From: Bacteroidetes bacterium QS_8_64_10
Lineage (GTDB): Bacteria > Bacteroidota > Rhodothermia > Rhodothermales > Salinibacteraceae
DNA length: 18,501 nucleotides
NCBI GenBank assembly: GCA_003022505.1
Contig: PXTQ01000002.1
Location: forward strand, 1-18,501
Direction of reading: 5' to 3'
Part shown: piece after piece, positions 7,724 to 16,718 of the stretch
Layout of the letters: each line of letters begins with the position of its first letter
How positions within the stretch are numbered: the first letter of the stretch is position 1
Notes under the pieces: model-generated
What the model was told of the DNA's origin: nothing
The model's input: the letters and a program-made list of their open reading frames with translations, nothing else
The model's database searches: none
Position numbers and translations under genes: made by a program

Positions 7724-8269
7724 GAGAGACGAAGGGTCCGGTGAGTAGCAGTTGCGCGTGCACGCTCATGGTACAGCCTTGCCGGGCTGCATCACAAGCG
7801 TTGCTCGCGGTGCGCGGCTGAAATCACGTACCCCGAACTTCGTAATCGACGCTCTTACCGTCATCTGAGTCGTCAGGAGCGCACCGAGGCGGTCATGAGT
7901 TTGCTGTGGTCCAAGCAGAGCCTGACGACGAACGCCTCTATGACTCGTCCTCATCCCGGTCGCTGGAGCTATGTGCATCACTCCACATGAGAGCGTCTAC
8001 GATGTGGAAGAAGCCGCACCTTGTCAGGTGCTGCGCGACATCTTTTTGTTACGGATTGCTTCTGGCTCGCAGGTTGCAGAGTAGCAGGTTGCAAGTTCGG
8101 CGAGCGGTCACGTTACTTCAAATCACACGCTGAAACGTCGAAAGTCAGCACGAAGGTCAAAAGGACAGAATGCCAGTCTTTTCAGGCAAAAGCTGAATGC
8201 CCTGCGACCTTCCGACTTCTGCAAACGTGCGAACTTGTAACTCCGCCCATCCGAAACGTACGAGCCCAC
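7724..8269. other. Intergenic region between divergent pyrF and glgE; gene debris and a paired repeat
   Basis: No intact gene is visible in about 545 bases. Short plus-strand runs in different frames look protein-like: ITYPELRNRRSYRHLSRQER (about 7830-7890), and MCITPHESVYDVEEAA onward (about 7971-8084, ending TAG). Neither continues, so decayed gene remnants are possible, though I recognise no family. The GTT arm at 8069-8100 and the AAC arm at 8221-8256 belong to the window-wide periodic tracts. The divergent promoters were not identified. Confidence 0.35.
8069..8256 (+). repeat. GTT arm and AAC leader flanking the glgE upstream region
   Basis: At 8069-8100 the plus strand reads GTT-rich (GCAGGTTGC, GCAGGTTGCAAGTTCG). 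At 8221-8256 it has AAC units 7-8 bases apart (GTGCGAACTTGTAAC). The two are partly complementary (GCAAGTTCG with CGAACTTG). The AAC arm ends 14 bases before the glgE ATG and helps to choose that start. Confidence 0.45.
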
Positions 8270-10264
<1,995 letters not shown>

Positions 10265-10279
<15 letters not shown>

Positions 10280-10295
10280 CAAGTTTGCAGGTTGC
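10265..10295 (+). repeat. GTT-type tract at the glgE stop
   Basis: The sequence around the glgE stop (TGA 10277-10279) contains AAGTTGCAGGCTGAC, then AAGTTTGCAGGTTGC. This is the GTT form seen after other stop codons in the window. It ends 15 bases before the ATG of the nuclease gene, so it sits between two same-strand genes. Confidence 0.45.
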
Positions 10296-10310
10296 ACGAT
10301 TCTCAACAAG

Positions 10311-10886
10311 ATGGCGAGCCACGCAGATTCGCGCCGAGCGTATAAACGCTTGCTGGCAAGCGGCGACTACTTTGCGGAACGCACGTATTACAGCGAGGAA
10401 AGCGGCGGCTTCGTCGTCGTGCATCGCGGGCACATGACGGGCGGCCTTGACAGTGAAATGGAGACGGCGCGTTTTTACGCCGACCGGGGCGTGTGGGTGC
10501 GTCTGCTGGATGAGACTGGGCGTGGTCCGTTCGCCGACGCGCACCACGGCGGGCCGCGCGGGGATGGCCTACGGTGGGACTACAAGACAGCGCAGGCCAG
10601 CGGCAGCCCGAAGTCGCAGGTGCAGAGCGGCATCAGCAGCGGTAAGAAGCCATCTGGAAATATACTGATTCGTTTCGAGGAACAGATGGTCAACATGGAT
10701 CTTCTGAACCGAGGGGTCAGGGCGGCTTTCCTTCACGATCAGAAACGCGTGAAGCAGGGTGGGCAACCATTGGTCAGGCATCTCGTACTACTTTTCCGAA
10801 CGCTCACAGGTTATTTTGAAGAATCCCGCACGCCGGAGGAATTTTTCAATGAAGGCTTATTTCGAGGACCTGAAAGAAACGATTGA
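10311..10886 (+). CDS. CdiA C-terminal tRNase-like nuclease, stand-alone (putative toxin)
   Basis: The 191-residue protein resembles the nuclease domain at the tip of CdiA toxins and of some phage head proteins (CdiA_C, PF18451-like). Visible core: ERTYYSEESGGFVVVHRGH, then Glu 51 in SEMETARFYADRGVWVRLL, Asp 76 in FADA, and the D-x-K at 90-92 in GLRWDYKTAQ, followed by SPKSQVQSGISSGKKPSGNILIRF. This spacing (E, D, D/E-x-K) fits a PD-(D/E)xK nuclease fold. The C-terminal 70 residues (NRGVRAAFLHDQKRVKQGG, VRHLVLLFRTLTGYFEE) are helical and less familiar. There is no secretion or delivery domain. The second half is visibly less GC-rich than neighbouring genes, which suggests transfer. The last 38 bases overlap the next gene, so the two are translated together. 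The fold is fairly likely; the toxin role is inference. Confidence 0.65.
   Translation: MASHADSRRAYKRLLASGDYFAERTYYSEESGGFVVVHRGHMTGGLDSEMETARFYADRGVWVRLLDETGRGPFADAHHGGPRGDGLRWDYKTAQASGSPKSQVQSGISSGKKPSGNILIRFEEQMVNMDLLNRGVRAAFLHDQKRVKQGGQPLVRHLVLLFRTLTGYFEESRTPEEFFNEGLFRGPERND
10835..10840 (+). promoter_or_regulatory. Strong Shine-Dalgarno sequence inside the nuclease gene
   Basis: GGAGGA lies 8 bases before the ATG at 10849, an ideal spacing, and inside the coding sequence of the nuclease. Most other genes here have AAC-type leaders without any Shine-Dalgarno sequence, so this site supports the start and suggests that the partner is translated independently of, and more strongly than, the nuclease. 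Confidence 0.7.
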
Positions 10887-11091
10887 GCGAGGGCGAGCCA
10901 ACGACATGCCCCGCGAGGCTCATCTGGTGCTGCACGGCCAGGTGCTCTATGCCGCTGTGCGCGGTGATCTGACGAAAGAGGAGGTAGATCGGCTGGAAGC
11001 CCTCTTAAACCTTCCGGACGACAGCTTCCGCCTGGAAGAGTTTGCTTTGTTCGGCCACGATGACGAATACCAGCGCGACTTCGCCGCCTGA
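10849..11091 (+). CDS. Small protein overlapping the nuclease gene (putative immunity protein/antitoxin)
   Basis: An 80-residue acidic protein beginning MKAYFEDLKETIERGRAND. It contains HLVLHGQVLYAAVRGDLTKE, then VDRLEALLNLPDD, and ends with an acidic stretch (HDDEYQRDFAA). It is predicted to be mostly helical, soluble, with no signal peptide. I do not recognise a family. It overlaps the nuclease gene by 38 bases and has the best Shine-Dalgarno sequence in the window. Tight overlap, small size, acidity and position just downstream of a nuclease are what immunity proteins and antitoxins usually show, but no known antitoxin fold is evident. It could instead be an unrelated small gene. It ends 9 bases before the convergent stop of the aminomutase gene. 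Confidence 0.65.
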   Translation: MKAYFEDLKETIERGRANDMPREAHLVLHGQVLYAAVRGDLTKEEVDRLEALLNLPDDSFRLEEFALFGHDDEYQRDFAA

Positions 11092-11100
11092 AAGACGTAA

Positions 11101-12312
11101 TCACGTTGCCGCTGCCCCCTCCACGAATCGCCCCGTCTCCGGCGAGATCGTGGCCGCTTCCGCTGGTATCTCGACGGCGGGCAGCCGGTAGTCCAGCGCT
11201 TTGCCGTTCGAGAGCGCGTCCGGCAGCGGATTCGGCTCGGCCCAAAGCTGCCCGTCGTAGCTTTCCATGACAACGTGCTCGCCCGCGCGACCTCGCACGT
11301 AGCTGCGGTTCAGCGGCACCTTGCCGAACGGCGTGTCGAGCACGTATTTTGGAATGGCGAAGCCGGTGGTGCGGCCCTGTAAGGCGCGCATGATCGCCAT
11401 GCCGCGCTCGATGGGCGCGCGCATGTGCGCCGTGCCGCCGATGACCTGCGCCTGGTACAGATAATAGGGCCGCGCGCGCATCGCCACGAGGCCCTCGCAG
11501 AGCCGCTTCATCGTCTGGGCGTCGTCGTTGATGCCGCGCAAAAGCACCGTCTGGTTGCCGACGGGCACGCCCGCCTCCTTCAGCCGGTTGATGGCTGCCG
11601 CCGCGTCGTCGGTCAGTTCTTTCGGGTGGTTGAAGTGCGTGTTCAACCAGATCGGGTGGTGCGCGGCCAGCAACTCGCACAGCTCCGGGGTGATGCGGTA
11701 GGGCAGCTTCACGGGCATCCGTGTGCCAAAGCGGATGATCTCGACGTGGTCGATGGCGCGCAGCCGACCGAGCAGCCATTCGAGGCGGCGCTCGTTGAAC
11801 GTCAGCGGGTCGCCGCCCGTCAGCAGCACGTCGCGGATCTCGTCGTGCTCCTTCAGGTAGTCGAACGCTTCCTCGAACTCGTCTTTGCGCAGGAAGAAAT
11901 CGGCGTCGCCCACCATGCGCTTGCGCAGGCAGTACCGGCAATAGATGGCGCACTCTGCCGTCACGCAAAAAGCGACGCGGTCCTCGTAGTTGTGCACGAG
12001 GTTTTTGACCGGCGAGTGCGCGACCTCTTCCAGCGGGTCTTTCGTGCCCGTAAGATCCGGTTCCAACTCATCCATCGTAGGCACCACCTGCCGCCGGATC
12101 GGGCACGTGGGATCATGCGGATCCATGAGCGCGGCGTAGTAGGGCGTCACGTTCCACCGGAAGACGTCCTCGGTGGCCTCGATGGCGGCAAGCTCGTCCT
12201 CGGTCGGCTCGATCCAGTCATGGAGCGCCTCGGCGTCGTTGATGCGGTTTTGCATCTGCCAGCGCCAATCCTGCCAGTTACGAGTGTCGAATGTCGAACG
12301 TCGATTGGTCAT
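11101..12312 (-). CDS. KamA-family radical SAM aminomutase (lysine 2,3-aminomutase-like, altered pocket)
   Basis: The 403-residue protein is a PLP- and SAM-dependent 2,3-aminomutase that would move an alpha-amino group to the beta carbon. It opens with NWQDWRWQMQNRI, matching the family N-terminus. The 4Fe-4S motif is Cys121/125/128 (CAIYCRYC), then LTGGDPL (165-170), and the PLP lysine is Lys331 in LDTPFGKVPL. From memory of the Clostridium enzyme, lysine is held by Asp293 and Asp330. The second is kept (Asp326), but the first is replaced by Gln289 in YLYQAQVIGG, so the substrate may not be lysine. The zinc-binding C-terminal cysteines of the Clostridium enzyme also seem absent. It lies downstream of, and on the same strand as, a Ddl-like ATP-grasp gene. 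A 7-base repeat runs through the start, so the first ten codons are of uncertain status. Confidence 0.85.
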   Translation of the reverse strand: MTNRRSTFDTRNWQDWRWQMQNRINDAEALHDWIEPTEDELAAIEATEDVFRWNVTPYYAALMDPHDPTCPIRRQVVPTMDELEPDLTGTKDPLEEVAHSPVKNLVHNYEDRVAFCVTAECAIYCRYCLRKRMVGDADFFLRKDEFEEAFDYLKEHDEIRDVLLTGGDPLTFNERRLEWLLGRLRAIDHVEIIRFGTRMPVKLPYRITPELCELLAAHHPIWLNTHFNHPKELTDDAAAAINRLKEAGVPVGNQTVLLRGINDDAQTMKRLCEGLVAMRARPYYLYQAQVIGGTAHMRAPIERGMAIMRALQGRTTGFAIPKYVLDTPFGKVPLNRSYVRGRAGEHVVMESYDGQLWAEPNPLPDALSNGKALDYRLPAVEIPAEAATISPETGRFVEGAAAT

Positions 12313-12320
12313 CGGTTATC
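12277..12320 (-). repeat. GAC/AAC periodic tract running through the aminomutase start
   Basis: On the coding strand, AAC or GAC units recur about every 7 bases (ATAACCGATGACC, then TCGACGTTCGACATTCGAC, then AAC). The annotated ATG (12310-12312) lies inside the tract, so repeat bases encode residues near TNRRSTFDTR. Elsewhere such tracts stay just upstream of the start. Confidence 0.5.
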
Positions 12321-12517
12321 GCTGAAAAGCTCAAGTAGTCAAAGCAAACGGGCCTGATCGTCCTGAGTGCCGCGTAGCATTGCCGAGTGCTTCGGAGCCA
12401 ACGCCCCCAGGGCACAGCGTCAAAGCTGGCTGGAGTCGGCTTTGCCGAGCCGCTCGATTTCGTTGCGTATCTCCCGCAACCGATCCATGTGCGCTCGGTG
12501 CGGTTCTTTTTGCAGAT

Positions 12518-12564
12518 GCGAACACGCACGAACGCGCAACGCTCAAACGCCCAGACGCTCAAAT
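12518..12564. repeat. AAC/GCGTT periodic tract at the end of the ATP-grasp gene
   Basis: On the plus strand, units such as GCGAACAC, GCACGAAC, GCGCAAC and GCTCAAAC follow each other with a 7-8 base period. On the ATP-grasp coding strand this reads GCGTT-like and covers the last codons (ERLGV) and the sequence just after the stop at 12543-12545. The rest of the gap to the aminomutase (12313-12517) shows no clear gene; a minus-strand frame there ends with a short helical peptide, MDRLREIRNEIERLGKADSS, possibly a remnant. Confidence 0.5.
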
Positions 12565-13532
12565 CCGTTCTGCAAGACGCCCGCCAGAAAATCCTCGTAC
12601 TCGCGGTTCATCAGCTCCGCCACGATGGCAAACGTATCGCCCGGCTTGAAGGTCGGAAGCGGATTGATCTCCAGAAACCACGGCGTGCCGTCGTCATCGA
12701 TCCGAAAATCGGCGCGGGCGAAATCCTTGCAGCGCAGCTTCTCGTAGACGCAGACGGCCTGCTTCTTCAACTCGTCTTCGAGCGCCGGAGCGAGCGTGCC
12801 GCCCAGCTCGTGCGTCCAGTCGCGCTCCAGCGCGCCGCGATGCTCCAGCGCGTGCAGCCCGATGCGGGTCTCGGCTTCGACGGCGCGCTGCAACACCGGC
12901 AGCGCCTCCGGCGGATCGTTGCTGACGACCGCGACCGTAAACTCGCCGCCGCCCTCGACGAACGGCTCGACGAGCGCGTCTTGCTCGTAGGTCGCGGCAA
13001 TGTGCTCCACCTGGCTGCGCAATTCGCTGGCGTTGCCGACCTTGCTTGCGGGCGAGAGGCCCATCGACGATCCCTCGCGACGCGGCTTCACGAACAGCGG
13101 GAAGTCACCCGGTAGATCGCTCTCGTCTACGTCGTCAGCGTGGCGATAGCTGCGATACGTCAGCGCGTTGACGCCGGCGACGCGCGCCAGATCACTGGTG
13201 TACGCCTTGTCGAGCGTCAGCGAGAGCGAGAGCGCGTCGGAGCCGAGGAAGGGCACGCCCGCCAGTTCCAACAGCACGGGCGCGTGCGCCTCGCGGTTGC
13301 GGCTCCCGGCGCTCTCCGCGATGTTGACAACGGCGTCTACGTCGAGCGTGCCCATCTGGGCAAGCAGGTCGCGCGGCGTACCGAGCCGCACGGGATTGTG
13401 ATCGAGACGGCGGAGCGCTCCCTCCAGCGCCGCGACCGTTTCAGGCGGCTCGTGCTCCGCGTCGGCGTCCGGCGGGTCGCCCGCCCCCAGCGGATGATCC
13501 TCAAACAAGTCGAAGACGAGACCGACGCGCAT
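12543..13532 (-). CDS. ATP-grasp ligase, D-alanine-D-alanine ligase-like
   Basis: The 329-residue protein has the Ddl/ATP-grasp layout: an N-terminal domain starting MRVGLVFDLF and AVVNIAESAG..REAHAPVLLELAGVPFLGSD, then LTLDKAYTSDLARVAGV, the ATP-binding FPLFVKPRREGSSMGLS, QDALVEPFVEGGGEFTVAVV and the metal-binding end ADFRIDDDGTPWFLEINPLP. Glu and Asn of EIN, which bind Mg, are present. True D-Ala-D-Ala ligases have a N-T-x-P-G-M-T type signature after this point; here it is NPLPTFKPGD, so cell-wall dipeptide synthesis is unlikely. A ligase that joins an amino acid to another carboxylate or peptide is more likely. It is the first gene of a two-gene unit with the KamA-like aminomutase, which suggests it uses a beta-amino acid. 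It has an AAC-type leader. Confidence 0.8.
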   Translation of the reverse strand: MRVGLVFDLFEDHPLGAGDPPDADAEHEPPETVAALEGALRRLDHNPVRLGTPRDLLAQMGTLDVDAVVNIAESAGSRNREAHAPVLLELAGVPFLGSDALSLSLTLDKAYTSDLARVAGVNALTYRSYRHADDVDESDLPGDFPLFVKPRREGSSMGLSPASKVGNASELRSQVEHIAATYEQDALVEPFVEGGGEFTVAVVSNDPPEALPVLQRAVEAETRIGLHALEHRGALERDWTHELGGTLAPALEDELKKQAVCVYEKLRCKDFARADFRIDDDGTPWFLEINPLPTFKPGDTFAIVAELMNREYEDFLAGVLQNGFERLGV

Positions 13533-13540
13533 GACGGCTG

Positions 13541-13610
13541 ATTCGACGGTTTGGCGGTTGGCGGTTCAGGTTTCGGGTTGGAAAGTTTGCACGTTGCGGG
13601 TTAAGTTTGA
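13541..13610 (-). repeat. AAC-periodic leader of the ATP-grasp gene
   Basis: On the coding strand, nine AAC units occur with spacings of about 5, 7, 8, 8, 7, 6, 7 and 8 bases, followed by CGAATCAGCC and the ATG at 13532. The ispG leader ends with the same CGAATCAGCC, so the similarity goes beyond the AAC period. Confidence 0.65.
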
Positions 13611-13699
13611 CCAGGTTGTTCCGGTATGTTCTCGCCGTACCGGTCGTTTCCTGCTGTATTCGTGACGGCGGCGCGAAATGCAAATCGAGAAAAGTGCTG

Positions 13700-13737
13700 T
13701 TGAACCTGCCATCTTTCAACCTGTCAACCTACAACCA
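13700..13737 (+). repeat. AAC-periodic leader of the small acidic gene
   Basis: AAC units (GAACCTG, CAACCTG, CAACCTA, CAACCAG) end 4 bases before the ATG at 13741, with 7-8 base spacing and one degenerate unit. No Shine-Dalgarno sequence is present. Confidence 0.55.
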
Positions 13738-13740
13738 GTC

Positions 13741-14028
13741 ATGAGCACGCATCAGAAAGCGCACATCGTCACGCGCAGCTCCGGCCTGAACGACTTGAAC
13801 GACTTCTTGCGCGAGGGGTGGCGCGTCGCCTACGTCTCGCCGATGGGCGGCGGTGCGGACACCGTGGCGGCACTCGTCGTGCTGGAGCAGCGCGGCGAAG
13901 AGGACTCCGCCGAGATGGTCGAGCAGGCCGAGGAGGAGATGGAGGAGGTCCTGAGCGAAGTGACGGAGGGCCGCGCGCAGGAGCCGGAGCTGACGGAGGA
14001 GCGCAACGGCGGGCCGCCGGGGTCATGA
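13741..14028 (+). CDS. Small acidic protein, hypothetical
   Basis: The 95-residue protein starts at an ATG placed directly after an AAC leader. Residues 10-50 form a compact domain (SSGLNDLNDFLREGWRVAYV, SPMGGGADTVAALVVLEQ) that resembles small beta-alpha domains of the DUF4177/DUF1737 kind, where a strand ends in a hydrophobic V-V-L-E. From residue 50 on, the chain is dominated by Glu (AEMVEQAEEEMEEVLSEV), which should form a charged helix, and then becomes disordered. No signal peptide or membrane segment is visible. It is divergent from the ATP-grasp gene and is followed by the outer-membrane barrel gene on the same strand after about 175 bases. I cannot name a function. Confidence 0.65.
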   Translation: MSTHQKAHIVTRSSGLNDLNDFLREGWRVAYVSPMGGGADTVAALVVLEQRGEEDSAEMVEQAEEEMEEVLSEVTEGRAQEPELTEERNGGPPGS

Positions 14029-14080
14029 GTCGGAGAAACGGAGACGGAAAAACTGCGTCCGCCTTCGCCCGGTTTATTCA

Positions 14081-14199
14081 CGTCTCGCAGGTCTCGTCAA
14101 GCTCTCGGGCTTGCCGGACTTGCGACCTGTGACTTTTTGACCTGACGACTTGCCAACCCACAAAGACCTGCTAACTTACGAACCCGCTAACTTGGAACC
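14081..14199 (+). repeat. GTC arm and long GAC/AAC leader of the beta-barrel gene
   Basis: From about 14119 to 14199, GAC or AAC occurs ten times with spacings of mostly 8 bases (one of 10), and the last unit is 4 bases from the ATG at 14203. A GTC-rich arm (CGTCTCGCAGGTCTCGTCAAG) lies just before it at 14080-14100 and is partly complementary (to CTTGCGACCTG and CTGACGAC). It is the longest leader tract in the window. Confidence 0.6.
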
Positions 14200-14202
14200 T
14201 TC

Positions 14203-15282
14203 ATGCCCATCGCTCTCGCCCTGATCGCTCTTCTCGCCACCGCCCAGCCCCAGCCCTGTTGCCCAGACGACGACGGCGACGACGCTCCCGCTGCCGCGTC
14301 CGTCGAGCGCGCTCCCGACCCGCTTACCGGCTACGGCACCATCCGCATGGACGAGGAGCCGCTGCAAGTGTGGCTCGACCTCGGCTACGGCTCCGGGACC
14401 GAGCGCTACGACGAGGACGGCGACACTAAGCCGTTGCAGGTTTTTGAGTTTCGCGGTCCCAACAATGAAATAGATTCCACCGTCAACCGGAATGCCGAAA
14501 CGGCTTCACTCACACTTCAGTTTGGTGGAGTTTACGATGTCTTCCGGATTGCAGAACGGAGTAACGTGCAACTCGGCGCAGAGCTGAATCTCGTGCGTCA
14601 CACGCTGACTGCTGATTCACTCCTACTGGCTGATACACCTCGCACTGTCCGTTCTAAACGCGACTTGTCGAGCAGTCTCACACCGCAGAACTTGACGCTC
14701 TCCGCCGCGCTCGACGCGCCCCGCTACACGCTCCGCGCCAGCTACCTCTTCGACCTCGGCCCGACTGCCGACAATATCGAGATAAATGCTGGCGATTACT
14801 GGAACTCCGATCAGCGCGATGCACTCCGTTTAGATGCCGTAGGCCGCTTCGCTTCGGGGGTAGGGTACCGCCTCACCGGTGGCGCGAGCTACGTGGCTAC
14901 CACTACAAGAGACAACAGCGCGGCACCGCGTCCTGATGTGCTCCGACTGAAGGCAGGCCTCAGCTTTCGTTCTTCCGACAACTTCGAGGTCGGCGTGATG
15001 CTTCTTTCTCGCAGCGAGTTGCCCAGCCTACTGTACGACGAAGATTCAGACTCCATCGTGTTTTCAGACGGTCTGACGGGCTTCCTCGGCCCGCTCGAGC
15101 GCGGGCGCGCGCTTAGCGTCGTGCCGTACGCGGCGTACCACGCCGAAGATGCGCCGCTTCAGCTTCGAATCAAGGCAGGCTTTCAGGGCGAGTACTTCGA
15201 CTACGGCTACTCGTTCTGGGGCCGCGACGAGATCGCGCCGGGCCTGGGCGTGACCGCCGGCATCACGTACGGGATTCTCTGA
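14203..15282 (+). CDS. Outer-membrane beta-barrel protein, putative
   Basis: The 359-residue protein starts with a short hydrophobic signal (MPIALALIALLATAQPQP) followed by a Cys pair and an acidic stretch (CCPDDDGDD). The signal could be cleaved by signal peptidase I, or by peptidase II if a Cys becomes lipidated, but the motif before the Cys is not a good lipobox. The rest alternates polar and hydrophobic residues in strands separated by acidic turns (LQVWLDLGYGSG, NAETASLTLQFGGVYDVF, VQLGAELNLVRHTL, LRIKAGFQGEYFDYGYSFWG, GLGVTAGITYGIL). This is the pattern of an outer-membrane barrel of about 14-16 strands. The protein family is not recognisable. The middle part (14440-14660) is less GC-rich than the flanks. 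It is convergent with the GlmU-like gene. Confidence 0.7.
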   Translation: MPIALALIALLATAQPQPCCPDDDGDDAPAAASVERAPDPLTGYGTIRMDEEPLQVWLDLGYGSGTERYDEDGDTKPLQVFEFRGPNNEIDSTVNRNAETASLTLQFGGVYDVFRIAERSNVQLGAELNLVRHTLTADSLLLADTPRTVRSKRDLSSSLTPQNLTLSAALDAPRYTLRASYLFDLGPTADNIEINAGDYWNSDQRDALRLDAVGRFASGVGYRLTGGASYVATTTRDNSAAPRPDVLRLKAGLSFRSSDNFEVGVMLLSRSELPSLLYDEDSDSIVFSDGLTGFLGPLERGRALSVVPYAAYHAEDAPLQLRIKAGFQGEYFDYGYSFWGRDEIAPGLGVTAGITYGIL

Positions 15283-15348
15283 CCGAGACGGCGGGGCGCT
15301 GTGAGAGCGAGCGGAGATGGCCGAATCGATGCAACCGAAATCGGGCGA

Positions 15349-15377
15349 GCGTGATGCGTATTGCGTGTTGCGTGAGG
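15349..15377 (+). repeat. Exact 7-base GCGT repeat after the beta-barrel gene
   Basis: Four units in register: GCGTGAT, GCGTATT, GCGTGTT, GCGTGAG, a perfect period of 7. It is the GCGTT-type form seen after pyrF and the ATP-grasp gene, here about 65 bases after the barrel stop in a convergent intergenic region. A related word (GCGTGATGCGTGAGG) appears at about 17172-17186. Confidence 0.55.
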
Positions 15378-15458
15378 CTGCCGGTAGTCACGTCCTTTCG
15401 CTCACTCCTTCTCTCGTCCGTTCATACCTCCGCACTCTCAGCGCACTCTGCGGTAAAA

Positions 15459-16715
15459 TCACCCGGCCGTCTCGCGCCGGTTCGCAATTGCCCGCAGCAG
15501 GTCGCGCCCGGCATCCGAAAGCTCGCGGTCGCGGCGGGCCATGACGGTCTCGGCCACACGCAGCGCCTTGTCAGTGCGGTAGCGCATCCTCTTTTCGGTA
15601 CCGCCCCACGAGAAGTCGGGCACGTGCCGGGGCATGAAGCCACCGCCGAACAGGTTGCAGAACACGCCGACCACCGTGCCGGTGTTGAACATCGTGTTGA
15701 TGCCGCACTTCGAGTGGTCGCCCATCACGAGGCCCATGAACTGCCGTTCGGTGTCCACGAAGTCGTCCTCCGCGCGGTCGTAGAGCGTCACATCGCCATA
15801 GTCGTTCTTCAGGTTCGAGTTGTTCGAGTCCGCGCCGAAGTTGCACCAGCGGCCCACGTACGAGTCGCCCAGAAAGCCGGGGTGCGCCTTGTTCGAGAGC
15901 GAGTGGACGACGGTGCGTTCCACCTCGCCGCCCACTTTGCAGTAGTAGCCGAAGGCGCTGCCTTCGATGACGGCGTGCGCCTTGATGACGGATTGCGGCC
16001 CCACGCAACACGGACCGCGCACCACCGCGCCTTCTTCGACGAGCGTATTTTCAGCCAGATAGATCGGTCCTTCGGTGGCGTCCAGCACCGCGCCGGGGCG
16101 CACGGTGCAGCCCTTCGCCGTGACGATGCGCTCCGGCTCGGTGAGTGTGGCGGCCTCATGCACGCGGGCTTCCGGGCGCTGCAAAATGTTGTATCCCGGC
16201 GCGCGCGCCGCGTAGTCGCGCCGCAGGGCCGCCTCCAGCCCGTCGAGCAGGTGCCAGAGCCGCCCGACGAGGCGCGTCTCCGGCAGCTCTTCCTCCGGCA
16301 AGTCCCCGAAGGTAGTGCGCGTGAGGGCGTTGGCGTCGAGGAGGTCGGGGTCGGCCTCCGGCATCCAGGCGGCCACCACGTCGCCGTCGCTCGTGAAAAC
16401 GCGCGCGGCCTCATCGTTCGCAGCGGCGGCGCGGAGACGTTCGAGCGCCGGACCGTCTTCGGCGACGAAGCGCCCGTTGACGAACAACACGTCGAGGTTG
16501 CCGGGGATGCGGTTGGTGAGCAGGTCGTTCTCCCGCGCCGTGACGGGGCCGAGCGCGTCTCGGCTGTGCAGCAGCGTGCCGTTGGCGCTCGGAAACGCCT
16601 CGCGCGTCGTATCCAGCAACGTGCGCAGACCGAGGCGCAGGTCGTAGACAGCGCGCGAGGCGGCGAGCGGCCAGAGGGGGTCGAGGCCGTTGTCTTCAAA
16701 CAGGCAAAGGTGCAT
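15459..16715 (-). CDS. GlmU-like sugar nucleotidyltransferase/acetyltransferase (alternative bacterial GlmU type)
   Basis: The 418-residue protein matches the bacterial group described as a putative UDP-GlcNAc diphosphorylase/GlcN-1-P N-acetyltransferase (TIGR03991-like), common in Bacteroidota. The N-terminal part (LCLFEDNGLDPLWPLAASRAVYDLRLGL; NDLLTNRIPGNLDVLFVNGRF) is the nucleotidyltransferase-like domain. From about residue 200 the left-handed beta-helix starts: VRPGAVLDATEGPIYLAENT, VEEGAVVRGPCCVGPQSVIK, with CNFGADSNNSNLKNDYGDV and HSKCGINTMFNTGTVVGVF as the diagnostic acetyltransferase end. The role is to make UDP-GlcNAc for cell wall and polysaccharides. It is complete. An AAC leader lies before the ATG. 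Which activities both domains keep cannot be told from sequence alone. Confidence 0.88.
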   Translation of the reverse strand: MHLCLFEDNGLDPLWPLAASRAVYDLRLGLRTLLDTTREAFPSANGTLLHSRDALGPVTARENDLLTNRIPGNLDVLFVNGRFVAEDGPALERLRAAAANDEAARVFTSDGDVVAAWMPEADPDLLDANALTRTTFGDLPEEELPETRLVGRLWHLLDGLEAALRRDYAARAPGYNILQRPEARVHEAATLTEPERIVTAKGCTVRPGAVLDATEGPIYLAENTLVEEGAVVRGPCCVGPQSVIKAHAVIEGSAFGYYCKVGGEVERTVVHSLSNKAHPGFLGDSYVGRWCNFGADSNNSNLKNDYGDVTLYDRAEDDFVDTERQFMGLVMGDHSKCGINTMFNTGTVVGVFCNLFGGGFMPRHVPDFSWGGTEKRMRYRTDKALRVAETVMARRDRELSDAGRDLLRAIANRRETAG

Positions 16716-16718
16716 GAG

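Noticed and set aside
7830..7890. IS30-like transposase start (SYRHLSRQER)
   Set aside because: A resemblance of only about ten residues, with no continuing helix-turn-helix or DDE motif in any frame.
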